A DNA stretch of 56,964 nt from Flavobacteriales bacterium UBA7325. GTDB taxonomy: Bacteria > Bacteroidota > Bacteroidia > Flavobacteriales_D > Crocinitomicaceae. The notes beneath the pieces were generated by a model, which did not search any database, was not told the origin of the DNA, and was given only the letters and a program-made list of their open reading frames with translations. How positions within the stretch are numbered: position 1 is the stretch's first letter; each line of letters begins with the position of its first letter. Below, piece by piece: positions 34,855 through 43,729 of the stretch. The position numbers and the translations under genes were made by a program. The stretch lies in assembly GCA_002471375.1 (NCBI GenBank), contig DKPV01000021.1, positions 1-56,964 of the forward strand, given 5' to 3'.

Positions 34855-36066
34855 ATGAAGAAGTTTGATATTCCAAGTCATTATAAGTCTCCGATTATCT
34901 CAAAGGTAAAAGCCAAGAGACAACTTGAGGATCCTAGAAAAAAGGATTTCTCTCCATCATACCTTGATTTTGGAAGCGTTGAATTTATAATAAGTCGGCA
35001 CTTCGGATTCTGCTATGGTGTAGAAAATGCCATCGAAAAATCATATAATGCGATTCAAAACAATCCGGATAAGAAGATCTATCTCTTGAGTCAAATGATT
35101 CATAACCCTTCTGTAAATGAAGATTTACAAAGCATGGGAGTCGAGTTTATTCAAGATACGGCAGGAAACCAACTCTTATCATGGGATAAAGTGAATTCGG
35201 AGGACATTGTCATTATTCCAGCATTCGGAACGACGCTCGAAACTCAAGAAATCCTTGAAAAGAAAGGTATTGATGTAACTAAGTACAACACTACTTGTCC
35301 ATTCGTGGAAAAGGTCTGGAACAGATCAGCTAAGCTTGGAGACGACGCTCACACAATCATTATTCATGGCAAATACAACCATGAAGAGACAAAAGCTACT
35401 TTTTCTCATACTAAAGATAATGCTCCGTCGCTTATTGTGAAAGATCTGCACGAAGCTCAATTTTTAGTTGACTATATCCATGGAAAGAAAGATTCAGAGC
35501 AACTCCTAGTGCATTTTGAAGGGAAATATTCTGAAGGATTCGACCCAGTGAAAGATCTAACTCGAGTTGGGGTCGTAAATCAAACTACAATGCTCGCCAC
35601 TGAAACACAATCAATTGCTGATCTCGTAAAAGAGGCAATGATCGCGAAATATGGCCAAGAAGTACTTAAAGATCATTTCGCGGACACTCGTGACACTTTG
35701 TGCTATGCAACCAACGATAATCAAACCGCTACTCTTAAATTATTAGAAGAAAATGCAGACCTGTCTATAGTAGTTGGTGGATACAATAGTAGCAACACGA
35801 CTCATCTCGTCGAACTTTTGGAACCAGAGTTCCCAACATATTTTATTAAAAATAGTGACGAAATTATATCAACTTCTGCTATTCGTTCGTTCAATATCCA
35901 CTCTCAAGAGGTAGAACAAAAAGACAAGTTTCTGCCAGAAAAAGAAAAAACAAGAATTATTATAACTTCAGGTGCTAGTTGTCCGGATGCATCAGTAGAT
36001 GAAGTAATACAGAAAATATTGGGTTTAAAAAAAGCTCCAATATCGTTTGAGAATCTAGGATTATAG
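34855..36066 (+). CDS. ispH: 4-hydroxy-3-methylbut-2-enyl diphosphate reductase
   Basis: 403 residues, the long form found in Bacteroidota, cyanobacteria and plants. IspH is the last enzyme of the MEP pathway, giving IPP and DMAPP. The three iron-sulfur cysteines are visible in GFCYGVENAIE, TTCPFVEKVW and DTLCYATNDNQ; further conserved parts are MIHNPSVNEDL, VGVVNQTTMLATETQ, VVGGYNSSNTTHL and TSGASCPDASVDEVI. It supplies precursors for the menaquinone tail and carotenoids. The next gene begins with a GTG overlapping the TAG by one base. Confidence 0.95.
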   Translation: MKKFDIPSHYKSPIISKVKAKRQLEDPRKKDFSPSYLDFGSVEFIISRHFGFCYGVENAIEKSYNAIQNNPDKKIYLLSQMIHNPSVNEDLQSMGVEFIQDTAGNQLLSWDKVNSEDIVIIPAFGTTLETQEILEKKGIDVTKYNTTCPFVEKVWNRSAKLGDDAHTIIIHGKYNHEETKATFSHTKDNAPSLIVKDLHEAQFLVDYIHGKKDSEQLLVHFEGKYSEGFDPVKDLTRVGVVNQTTMLATETQSIADLVKEAMIAKYGQEVLKDHFADTRDTLCYATNDNQTATLKLLEENADLSIVVGGYNSSNTTHLVELLEPEFPTYFIKNSDEIISTSAIRSFNIHSQEVEQKDKFLPEKEKTRIIITSGASCPDASVDEVIQKILGLKKAPISFENLGL

Positions 36067-37751
36067 TGGAAAGGTTTATAAACATATTAATTATAGAAGA
36101 AGATCGTAAGATCCGAGTTGGACTTAAGGAGATGCTCAACGGTGGAGGCAACAATGTACTGCTGTCGAAGACTCTGGAAGATGCGCTTCCAATTCTCGAG
36201 AAAAAAGAAATTGGTATCGTTTTGATTAATATTAGTGCATCGAAAGATGCTCTAAGTACTTTAAAATCTCTCAAAGAACGCAGCAGTTTCAATGATCAGT
36301 ACATCATTCTGATAACGGAAGAAGGAAGCTCGGCAATGAAGTTAGTCAAAGGGATCAAACAAGGCGCCGTAGATTTCATTACGACTCCATTTAATCCCAA
36401 TCTCATTCGAAGTAAGATTGAGGTATATAAATCATTGTTCTACAAAGATCAACGAATCGGTCAATTACTTGGAAATATTTTTCCGGATAACATTCTACAT
36501 GAGTTAAGTAGCTCAGGAAAATATTCACCTAAGAGAGTACAAAATGGGATTGTCCTATTCACAGATTTCGTTGACTTCTCGTCCAAAGCAAAAAACATCA
36601 GTCCACTCGGATTAATCAAGCGTCTAGAAAGATATTTCACAAAGTTTGATGCGATTATAAAGAAATATAATCTTGAAAAAATCAAGACGATCGGAGATGC
36701 TTATATGGCGTTAGCAGGGGTAACTGAAGACCAACCCAGACCAGCTATTCGAGCTTGTCTCGCTGCATTAGAAATTCGAGATTTTATGCGGACAGAGCGT
36801 GATATGGCAATCGCACTTCGTAGAGATTTCTGGGAGATTCGAATCGGTTTACACATGGGACCACTTGTTGCAGGTATTATCGGTTCAACGAAATACAGCT
36901 TCGATGTCTGGGGAGATACGGTAAATATTGCTTCACGAGCAGAGGAAGTAACAAAGAGTGGACACATCACGATCACCTCGAATATTTTTGATGGAATTGG
37001 ATCTTATTTCGATGCCGATCCACGAGGAAAAATTGACATCCATAAAAGAGGTGGTACAATCGAAATGTTCTATCTTCAAAAAATTAAGGACCAGCACTCT
37101 ATGGATGGAGAAGGTCTTTTTCCTTCAGCCAAATTGAGAAAAGTTTGTGGATTGCCTACCATTGATTTCGATCAAATGAGATTGCATATTTTGACCCGTT
37201 TGCGCTCACTTCTTCCAGAAAACATTTTGTACCATGATGTTCCACATACGCTTAATGTGGAGAAAGCAGCCATTCGATATGCAAAACTTGAAGGAATAGG
37301 AGACGAAGATCTTTTACTTTTGAGAACGGCTGTCCTATATCATGATGTAGGATTTATCCATTCGCAGCATGACAACGAAGATTTCGCGATGAACATGGTG
37401 GAATACATGCTTCCCGAATTTGGATATACACCTGAACAGATTTTAATCGTACGCGGAATAATCGAGGCTACGAAATCAAGCGTAGAACCTAGGAATATTT
37501 TAGAAGAGATAATGTGTGATGCTGATCATGATTATCTTGGCAGACCTGATTATTACGCAATTGCAAACAAATTAAGAATGGAACTTGCCATTTTTGGAGA
37601 AACTATGAGTGATCCTGATTGGACCCAGTTTCAACTCAATTTTCTAGAGGACAAGCATCACTATTATACAGACACAGCACAAAACATTCGTGAAATCGGA
37701 AAGAAAGCAAGGATTAGAGAACTTCTTAAAAAACAACAAGCCACAAAATAA
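36066..37751 (+). CDS. Pseudo-receiver / class III adenylate cyclase / HD-domain fusion
   Basis: 561 residues. Residues 1-120 are a receiver fold with the acidic pocket (E11, E12, D13) but Asn55 in place of the phosphoacceptor Asp and Thr107 in place of the conserved Lys, so phosphorylation is unlikely. Residues 160-340 are a class III cyclase: metal Asp167 (TDFVDFSS) and Asp211 (IGDAYM), adenine-specifying Lys207 and Asp280, and transition-state Asn287 and Arg291 (NIASR); thus an adenylate cyclase. Residues 370-535 are an HD domain with His390/His394, YHDVGF (His426, Asp427) and DADHD near 487. The start is a GTG overlapping the ispH stop. The adenosyltransferase ATG overlaps its stop by one base. 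Confidence 0.85.
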   Translation: MERFINILIIEEDRKIRVGLKEMLNGGGNNVLLSKTLEDALPILEKKEIGIVLINISASKDALSTLKSLKERSSFNDQYIILITEEGSSAMKLVKGIKQGAVDFITTPFNPNLIRSKIEVYKSLFYKDQRIGQLLGNIFPDNILHELSSSGKYSPKRVQNGIVLFTDFVDFSSKAKNISPLGLIKRLERYFTKFDAIIKKYNLEKIKTIGDAYMALAGVTEDQPRPAIRACLAALEIRDFMRTERDMAIALRRDFWEIRIGLHMGPLVAGIIGSTKYSFDVWGDTVNIASRAEEVTKSGHITITSNIFDGIGSYFDADPRGKIDIHKRGGTIEMFYLQKIKDQHSMDGEGLFPSAKLRKVCGLPTIDFDQMRLHILTRLRSLLPENILYHDVPHTLNVEKAAIRYAKLEGIGDEDLLLLRTAVLYHDVGFIHSQHDNEDFAMNMVEYMLPEFGYTPEQILIVRGIIEATKSSVEPRNILEEIMCDADHDYLGRPDYYAIANKLRMELAIFGETMSDPDWTQFQLNFLEDKHHYYTDTAQNIREIGKKARIRELLKKQQATK

Positions 37752-38299
37752 TGAAAGTATATACAAAAAAGGGAGATTCTGGAACTACACAACTCATTGG
37801 TGGAACCAGGGTATTGAAGAGCTCACTTAGAATCGAAGCATACGGAACAGTTGATGAATTGAATTCTTACATTGGCCTTATTAGAGATCAAAATGTGGGT
37901 TGTGAGATCGTCGAACAATTACTCGAAATTCAGGATCGGTTATTTACGCTAGGATCATTACTAGCTGCGGATCCTGGAAATTCAAAAATGAAATTACCCG
38001 AAATCAGAGAAGTCGATAGTGAAAATCTTGAAAATTGGATTGATGCCATGGACGAAGAACTTGAACCAATGACCCGCTTCATTTTACCTGGAGGACATAC
38101 TACCGTTTCTTACTGTCATATTGCTAGATGCATCTGCCGAAGAGCCGAACGTATATCTGTTGATTTAGACCAGGATCAACCAATGGACCCTCTAATTCTT
38201 AAATATTTAAATAGGCTAAGTGACTATCTTTTCGTTCTAAGCCGAAAACTCACGAAAGACTTGAATGTAGAGGAGTCACCTTGGATACCAAGAAACTGA
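37751..38299 (+). CDS. Cobalamin adenosyltransferase (PduO type)
   Basis: 182 residues. The PduO/MMAB family transfers adenosyl from ATP to cob(I)alamin, giving AdoCbl. Motifs: YTKKGDSGTTQLIGG at the ATP-binding N-terminus, RIEAYGTVDELNSYIG, FILPGGHTTVSYCHIARCICRRAER. All are intact. AdoCbl is the cofactor of the methylmalonyl-CoA mutase encoded at 11420-14868 and of B12-sensing MerR regulators. It overlaps the cyclase stop by one base, so it is probably in an ispH-cyclase-adenosyltransferase transcript. Confidence 0.93.
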   Translation: MKVYTKKGDSGTTQLIGGTRVLKSSLRIEAYGTVDELNSYIGLIRDQNVGCEIVEQLLEIQDRLFTLGSLLAADPGNSKMKLPEIREVDSENLENWIDAMDEELEPMTRFILPGGHTTVSYCHIARCICRRAERISVDLDQDQPMDPLILKYLNRLSDYLFVLSRKLTKDLNVEESPWIPRN

Positions 38300-38402
38300 A
38301 ATACAACTGCTTTTACATTTTATTTGTAAAGTTCCTTAAGTTTTATTTGGATTACAAGATTTTAAAAATGACATTTGCGGCAATTAATACAATCAGAGGA
38401 AT

Positions 38403-38624
38403 ATGTACTGGACATTAGAATTAGCATCCTATCTTGAAGACGCACCGTGGCCAGCGGTTAAAGATGAATTGATAGATTTTGCGATTAGAACTGGAGCACC
38501 TCTTGAGGTTGTTGAAAATCTTCAAGCATTGGAAGATGAGGGTGAATCGTACGAAAGTATCGAAGAAATCTGGCCTGATTATCCCTCCCGCGAAGATTTT
38601 CTCTTCAACGAGGATGAATATTAA
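38403..38624 (+). CDS. DUF2795-type small acidic protein
   Basis: 73 residues, strongly acidic. The start MYWTLELASYLEDAPWPAVKDELIDFAIRTGAPLEVV and the W-P ending (IWPDYPSREDF) match the DUF2795 small proteins conserved in Bacteroidota, which are cytoplasmic and of unknown function. A near-consensus promoter precedes it: TTTG at about 38346-38349 and GACATTTG about 20 bp later. A strong terminator lies 18 bp after its stop, so it is a single-gene unit. Confidence 0.85.
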   Translation: MYWTLELASYLEDAPWPAVKDELIDFAIRTGAPLEVVENLQALEDEGESYESIEEIWPDYPSREDFLFNEDEY

Positions 38625-38642
38625 ACAATTATTAAAAGATAG

Positions 38643-38675
38643 ATCCCGCACCGTTTAAAGTGCGGGATTTTTTTT
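38643..38675 (+). terminator. Intrinsic terminator after the DUF2795 gene
   Basis: Perfect 9-bp arms ATCCCGCAC / GTGCGGGAT with an eight-base loop and eight T. It overlaps a spurious frame extension from a GTG at 38660, excluding that start for the next gene. Confidence 0.93.
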
Positions 38676-38713
38676 GTCACTATTTTAGCCAAATACTTGC
38701 TCATTACTTTTTC

Positions 38714-38721
38714 TATCTTCA
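38714..38721 (+). promoter_or_regulatory. Putative -7 box (TATCTTCA) for the AcpH-like gene
   Basis: TATCTTCA ends four bases before the ATG at 38726. It is a weaker match to TAnnTTTG but at the recurring distance. Confidence 0.3.
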
Positions 38722-38725
38722 TCCT

Positions 38726-39316
38726 ATGAATTTCCTTGGTCATCTCTTTTTCTCAAACGATGATACGCAGCTAATGCATGCGAACTTATATGGAGACTTT
38801 ATTCGTGGCCGAGACTTAAGCATGTACTCCCCTAACCTCCAGAAAGGAATTCGAATACATCGTGAAATTGACCATTATGTGGATAATCACCCTGAAGTGC
38901 GTTCGCTAATTCATGAACTATATAAACCTCTTCCTAAAGTAGCTGGAATAGCAATTGATTTATACTTCGATCATGTTCTAGCCCAAAAGTGGAATCAATA
39001 TCATGAAATTTTGCTTTCTCAGTTTGTGGCGAATTTCTACGATTCTGATCCACATCCTAGAGAGGAATATTCAACTGAGTATTTATTCATGTTTGAGAAA
39101 ATGCGAGAGCGAAATTGGCTAGAGAAATATCAAACTATGTTCGGCCTTACGAAAGCATGTCAAGGTGTATCAAGGCGCATTTCATTTGATAACGTTCTTG
39201 ATCAGGCACCCATAATTTACGACCAGTTCAGTGAGAAGATAGAAAAAACGTTCATAACTTTTATGGAGGACGCAATCCCTCACCACAAGTCATTTTTAGA
39301 GGGAATTCCATCCTAA
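38726..39316 (+). CDS. Acyl carrier protein phosphodiesterase-like protein
   Basis: 196 residues. The start MNFLGHLFFSNDDTQLMHANLYGDFIRG is the N-terminus of the AcpH family, followed by KGIRIHREIDHYVDNHPEV with His and Asp residues of the metal site, and AIDLYFDHVLAQKW. AcpH is an HD-related hydrolase that removes phosphopantetheine from holo-acyl carrier protein. The ATG at 38726 is chosen because the longer frame would begin in a terminator. The gene is flanked by the DUF2795 unit and by an MltF-like gene. Confidence 0.85.
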   Translation: MNFLGHLFFSNDDTQLMHANLYGDFIRGRDLSMYSPNLQKGIRIHREIDHYVDNHPEVRSLIHELYKPLPKVAGIAIDLYFDHVLAQKWNQYHEILLSQFVANFYDSDPHPREEYSTEYLFMFEKMRERNWLEKYQTMFGLTKACQGVSRRISFDNVLDQAPIIYDQFSEKIEKTFITFMEDAIPHHKSFLEGIPS

Positions 39317-39340
39317 AAAAGCTTCCCAAGACGTTAATTC

Positions 39341-40846
39341 TTGCCAAATCAATCCTACTTTTCGAAATATATAGATATCTTAAGAGTCAATCAACCGATT
39401 CAAACTATCAGGCTTACTAACAAAATATGGTCAATTTCGCTGTGCGCAACTATCGCCCTAACACTATCGGCATGCGTCATGGAAAAAGAGCGTGATGAAG
39501 AATCATTTACAAGGTCTGGGGTTGAAATTGATCTCCCAGAAATACTCCAAAAAGGAAAGCTTACTGTTTTATTCGAAAATAGCTCTACTTCTTACTTTGT
39601 CTATAAAGAGAAGAAGATGGGTTTTGAATATGAACTACTGAAGCTTTTCGCCGAAGATATAGGTGTTGAGCTTGAAGTTAAAGTAGTGAATAACCTAGAT
39701 AATCTCATCGATAAAGTAAATAATGGAGAGGGGGATTTAATCGCATGTAACTATACTGTTACTAAAGAACGAAACAAAGTTATCAGTTTTTCCGAGCCAT
39801 TCCTTCAAACTCATCAAGTCCTTGTCCAGCGCCGTCCAGACGGGTGGGAAGACATGGAAGAATATGAATGGAAGGAGCAGCTTGTTCAAGAACCAGATCA
39901 GCTTGCAGGGAAGAATGTTCATGTATGGCAAAACTCTAGCTACTTTCAGCGATTAGAGCATCTTCAGGAAGAAATAGGAGACACAATTAATATTGAAGGA
40001 GTTGATGGAAATGTAGGCGGTGAAGAACTAATTGAAATGGTGTCAGAAGGATTAATTGATTATACCATAATTGAAGATAATGTTGCTAAAATAAACACTC
40101 AGTTTTTCGATAATCTTCACACTGATCTGAAGCTATCGGTGAAGCAAAAGATGGCTTTTGGAATGCGGAAGACAAGTCATCTGCTGAAGGCTAAGCTGGA
40201 CGAATGGCTAAAGAAGTTTAAGAAAAAAGCAATCTTTGCTCACATTCATCGCAAGTACTTCGATCAACGCCACGTCACCCATGAATCAAAGCATAGTTAC
40301 ATTACTTTAAATGGTGATCATATTTCTGAATTTGATGATTTCTTTAAACAAGCGGAGAAAAAATCAGGTTGGGATTGGCGTTTACTCGCGGCGATCGCTT
40401 ATCAAGAATCTAAATTCAACCCGGACGCTTTATCTTTCGGAGGAGCCTATGGAATGATGCAATTCATGCCTAATACCGGCCCAACTTATCATGTATATCC
40501 TGACTCGCCGCCTCCAGAACAAATTATGGGGGGTGCTATGAAACTACGCGCGGATGAAAACTTCTGGAGCGCGGTTAAGGACCCATTGCAACGACAGAAG
40601 TTTTCGATGGCATCATACAACGCAGGGAGAGGCCACATACTAGATGCACAAAGACTCGCTAAGAAACATGGGTTGAATCCGAACGTTTGGGATGATAATG
40701 TTGAGAAAATGCTTCTAAATCTTGGTAAACAAGAATACTATCAAGACCCGGTTGTACGACATGGTATGATTAGAAGTAAAACAACCTATAATTATGTCAT
40801 AGAGGTAACCGATCGTTATTTGGAGTGGGTTGGTATCTATGAATAG
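39341..40846 (+). CDS. MltF-like lipoprotein: solute-binding domain plus lytic transglycosylase
   Basis: 501 residues if the TTG at 39341 is used; no ATG occurs before codon 47, which lies past the lipobox. The lipobox TLSAC puts the lipid-bearing Cys at 45 of a long N-region. Residues about 70-300 form a type 3 solute-binding domain (LTVLFENSSTSYFVYKE, DLIACNYTVTKERNKVISFSEPF). Residues 320-500 form an SLT transglycosylase with catalytic Glu in AYQESKFNPDA and GAYGMMQFMP, NAGRGHILDAQ. This order is that of MltF, which cleaves peptidoglycan and senses muropeptides. The start is uncertain. Confidence 0.85.
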   Translation: MPNQSYFSKYIDILRVNQPIQTIRLTNKIWSISLCATIALTLSACVMEKERDEESFTRSGVEIDLPEILQKGKLTVLFENSSTSYFVYKEKKMGFEYELLKLFAEDIGVELEVKVVNNLDNLIDKVNNGEGDLIACNYTVTKERNKVISFSEPFLQTHQVLVQRRPDGWEDMEEYEWKEQLVQEPDQLAGKNVHVWQNSSYFQRLEHLQEEIGDTINIEGVDGNVGGEELIEMVSEGLIDYTIIEDNVAKINTQFFDNLHTDLKLSVKQKMAFGMRKTSHLLKAKLDEWLKKFKKKAIFAHIHRKYFDQRHVTHESKHSYITLNGDHISEFDDFFKQAEKKSGWDWRLLAAIAYQESKFNPDALSFGGAYGMMQFMPNTGPTYHVYPDSPPPEQIMGGAMKLRADENFWSAVKDPLQRQKFSMASYNAGRGHILDAQRLAKKHGLNPNVWDDNVEKMLLNLGKQEYYQDPVVRHGMIRSKTTYNYVIEVTDRYLEWVGIYE

Positions 40847-40917
40847 TCGCCATTATTCTGCAACAGAATTCTTTGGTGTCCCCACCTCTACTTCTCGTAG
40901 AATAATTACCTTGCAGC

Positions 40918-41832
40918 ATCAAACATCTCATTGTAATATCGGGACCTACCGCTAGCGGAAAAACGGCATTAAGTGTCGCTCTTGCTACCCATTTCAAAAC
41001 CTGTATTCTTTCTGCAGATTCAAGACAATTTTACAAAGAGGTATCAATTGGGACAGCAAAACCTTCAAAAGAAGAAATGGGAGAAATTAAACACTTCTTT
41101 GTTGATTCTCATTCCCTTGAAGATGAAATCACTGCAGGAAATTTTGAGCTATTAGGTTTAAAAGTTCTAGAAGCGGAATTCCAATTAAATGATGTGATAG
41201 TTCTTACTGGTGGATCTGGAATGTTTATAGATGCACTCTGTAATGGACTAGATAAAATCCCTACGGATGCTTCTATTCGTGAAGAACTCCAAAAAGAACT
41301 TAATGCCAATGGATTAGATCCATTACTCGCTGAATTGGAAGAGAATGATCGTGAGTACTATCAAGAAGTCGATCGTCAAAACCCTATGCGAATTCTGCGC
41401 GCGCTGGAAGTAACTCGCAGTACTGGAAAGACTTTTTCCAGTTATCGTAAATCCAAACCTGATCCAAGACCATTCAAGGTTCATCGATTTGCTATCAACC
41501 ATGATAGAGAGTTTCTTTACAACAGGATTAATCTTAGGGTTGATCTGATGATGGAAGCAGGTCTGCTCGATGAAGTGAAATCCGTTCTTGAATACCGACA
41601 TCTCACTTCAATGAACACCGTTGGATATCGAGAGTTGTTTTCTCATTTAGATGGAGACACTAAGCTCGAAGAAGCTAAGGATGCCATTAAACAGAACTCC
41701 AGAAGGTACGCGAAGAGACAAATCACTTGGATTAAGCGACATCCTGAAACAGAATGGATTAACTGGACAGACATTCCGAACATGACAAGTGAAGTAGTGA
41801 CAAAATTCACTAAATTGAGAAACTTGGAATGA
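40918..41832 (+). CDS. miaA: tRNA dimethylallyltransferase with no ordinary start codon
   Basis: MiaA puts a dimethylallyl group on A37 of tRNAs reading U-initial codons. The P-loop GPTASGKT and SADSRQFYKEVSIGTAKP lie at the N-terminus, GGSGMFIDALCNG follows, and NTVGYRELF is near the end, so the protein is essentially full length (about 300 residues). The frame opens after a TAA at 40903-40905, with no ATG, GTG or TTG before the P-loop; the nearest candidates are ATC at 40918 and ATT at 40930. Removing one A from the AAA at 40921-40923 would join a TTG at 40911 to the frame, so a sequence error or real frameshift is possible. The ATG at 41077 is internal. Confidence 0.85.
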   Translation: MKHLIVISGPTASGKTALSVALATHFKTCILSADSRQFYKEVSIGTAKPSKEEMGEIKHFFVDSHSLEDEITAGNFELLGLKVLEAEFQLNDVIVLTGGSGMFIDALCNGLDKIPTDASIREELQKELNANGLDPLLAELEENDREYYQEVDRQNPMRILRALEVTRSTGKTFSSYRKSKPDPRPFKVHRFAINHDREFLYNRINLRVDLMMEAGLLDEVKSVLEYRHLTSMNTVGYRELFSHLDGDTKLEEAKDAIKQNSRRYAKRQITWIKRHPETEWINWTDIPNMTSEVVTKFTKLRNLE

Positions 41833-41873
41833 TTCTTGAAATTCACTGATTGAACTCACATTAAAACCAACTC

Positions 41874-42515
41874 ATGGACATCACTCTTGACCATATTATG
41901 CCTACCCCACTCAAGTCTATTGAGCACGACTCGGATTCAATCTGGGGAAATCATGTAAAATTAGAAGATGGAAAACGCATCCTATTAAATGCGTCTAGTG
42001 GAAAAGGGAAGACTACTTTTCTCACAACCGCCTATGGTTTAAGGAAAGACTATACAGGTGAAATTAGGTATGGCGACGAGAACATAACCGATTTTACTCC
42101 AGATAGATGGACCGAAATCAGAATGAATGAAGTTTCGGTCGTATTCCAAGATTTACAACTTTTTCAGAAATTGAGTGTTGGAGAAAATCTACTGCTAAAA
42201 AACAGTTTAACAGACATATACACCGAGTCGGAACTTAAAGCTCTCCTTGGCGAGTTAGAAATTGAGCATAAGTGGGATCAAAAATGCGGTCTTCTTTCAA
42301 TGGGACAACAGCAAAGGGTAGCAATCATCCGTGCATTAGCACAGCCTTACACATGGCTGATAATGGATGAGCCCTACTCTCACCTAGATGTTGATAATGC
42401 AAAACGCTGCATGAATTTAATTCATGAACGAACAATCGCGCAAAATGCTGGTTTCGTCCTCACGACATTGGGAGACAGCCATGGATATAAATACGATCAA
42501 GAACTAAAACTCTAA
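41874..42515 (+). CDS. ABC transporter ATPase, LolD-like but divergent
   Basis: 213 residues. Walker A is NASSGKGKTT at 39-48, with Ala40 where the motif normally has Gly and catalytic Lys46. The Q-loop is FQDLQLF (Gln92), the signature LSMGQQQR (141-148), Walker B WLIMDE with Glu166, and the D-loop SHLD. The switch region reads LTTLGDS, so the usual His is missing. It lies three bases upstream of an FtsX-like permease and is the ATPase of that exporter. Hydrolysis is likely but may be slowed. Confidence 0.85.
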   Translation: MDITLDHIMPTPLKSIEHDSDSIWGNHVKLEDGKRILLNASSGKGKTTFLTTAYGLRKDYTGEIRYGDENITDFTPDRWTEIRMNEVSVVFQDLQLFQKLSVGENLLLKNSLTDIYTESELKALLGELEIEHKWDQKCGLLSMGQQQRVAIIRALAQPYTWLIMDEPYSHLDVDNAKRCMNLIHERTIAQNAGFVLTTLGDSHGYKYDQELKL

Positions 42516-42517
42516 TC

Positions 42518-43696
42518 ATGCTGAATAAATTACTCTTCAAAAATCAAGATAAGAAGCAGCTCGTGATCGCTATGATAGGAGCATTTCTTGGAATCGCATT
42601 TCTAATCATTTCGATTCATTACTTAATCAAGGTTAACCAATTTGGTGAAGGAGCTGAGATTCTCGGCCCAAACACGGTGATCGTGCAAAAGAAGGTTTCT
42701 AACTCGAACACACTTGGCCTTTCTAGAACTGATTTTAGTGAATCAGAGATTCAAAAAATAAAAGACAAAAAATACGTGGCCGACGTTAAACCCGTCATCT
42801 CTAATAATTTCAAAGTTTCATTTGAGACTTCTGACCCACTGGTTCCAAGATTTCGAACGGATGTCTTCATTCAAACAGTAGACCCTGAGTTTTTGGATGT
42901 CAAAATTCCAAATTGGAGCTGGAAAGAAGGTGATGAATATGTTCCGATCATTATGCCTAGGGATTTTGTTGTTATGTTAAACACATTCATGAGTGCAACG
43001 GATATCAAACAAATTTCAGACGATGGAGTCATGAGTATCAAATGCAAATTCATGATCTCAAATGATAAGAGAGAGAAAGAATATGTAGACTGTCGTGTTG
43101 TTGGTTTCACAAACGAAGTATCAGCGATGCTTGTTCCTCAAAACTTTATGGAATATGGAAATTCCAGATACTCTGACGGAACTGCTCAGAAAATAACTCA
43201 GATCATGATTCAGGGTAAAGAGGGGAAGTTTGGAGAGGTAGAACAATTGCTAAATGCACGTGGACTCGAATCGAAGAACTCTCAAGTTGTTGTTGGTAGA
43301 TTGAAGAGTATTGTTGGAACACTTGTGTTCATAGTTCTTTGTATATCTGTTATTGCTGTTTTCGTATCAGGATTGGTTCTTATTCAATTTATGCAATTAC
43401 TGATGACACGAAATGCTGTTGAAGTTAGAACACTAATGAGAATAGGATATCACCCCAAGATCATAATTAAAAAGTTCTTTTTCTACTTCCTGAAGGTCTT
43501 TGGTGTCGTTGCCATTCTTGGTTCGATAGCATTCTTCATTACCAAATACTTTTTAGATGAAACATTCATATCGGGAGGGATCTATATTGACACAGCCCTT
43601 TCCATTTGGAGTTTCGTTGCATTACTTGCGGCATATTTGATATTCAGCCTCGCAAGTTATTTCAGTGCTAAAAAAGGCATCTTTAACGAATATTAA
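42518..43696 (+). CDS. FtsX/MacB-type ABC permease
   Basis: 392 residues: one membrane helix at about 17-40 (AMIGAFLGIAFLIISIHYLI), a large periplasmic domain (about 45-265, MacB-PCD-like with long beta segments), then three helices near 270-295, 325-345 and 360-380. This is the type VII ABC exporter layout (LolC/E, MacB, FtsX), which works by mechanotransmission rather than transport through the membrane. With the LolD-like ATPase it probably extracts a lipoprotein or acts on cell-wall enzymes; the substrate is unknown. Its stop lies inside an 8-bp CTTTAACG/CGTTAAAG stem. Confidence 0.82.
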   Translation: MLNKLLFKNQDKKQLVIAMIGAFLGIAFLIISIHYLIKVNQFGEGAEILGPNTVIVQKKVSNSNTLGLSRTDFSESEIQKIKDKKYVADVKPVISNNFKVSFETSDPLVPRFRTDVFIQTVDPEFLDVKIPNWSWKEGDEYVPIIMPRDFVVMLNTFMSATDIKQISDDGVMSIKCKFMISNDKREKEYVDCRVVGFTNEVSAMLVPQNFMEYGNSRYSDGTAQKITQIMIQGKEGKFGEVEQLLNARGLESKNSQVVVGRLKSIVGTLVFIVLCISVIAVFVSGLVLIQFMQLLMTRNAVEVRTLMRIGYHPKIIIKKFFFYFLKVFGVVAILGSIAFFITKYFLDETFISGGIYIDTALSIWSFVALLAAYLIFSLASYFSAKKGIFNEY

Positions 43697-43729
43697 GCGT
43701 TAAAGATGTGTTAATACATTTTGGAAATT

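Noticed and set aside
38660..38725. In-frame N-terminal extension of the AcpH-like gene
   Set aside because: It begins inside the DUF2795 terminator; the family's proteins begin at MNFLGH.
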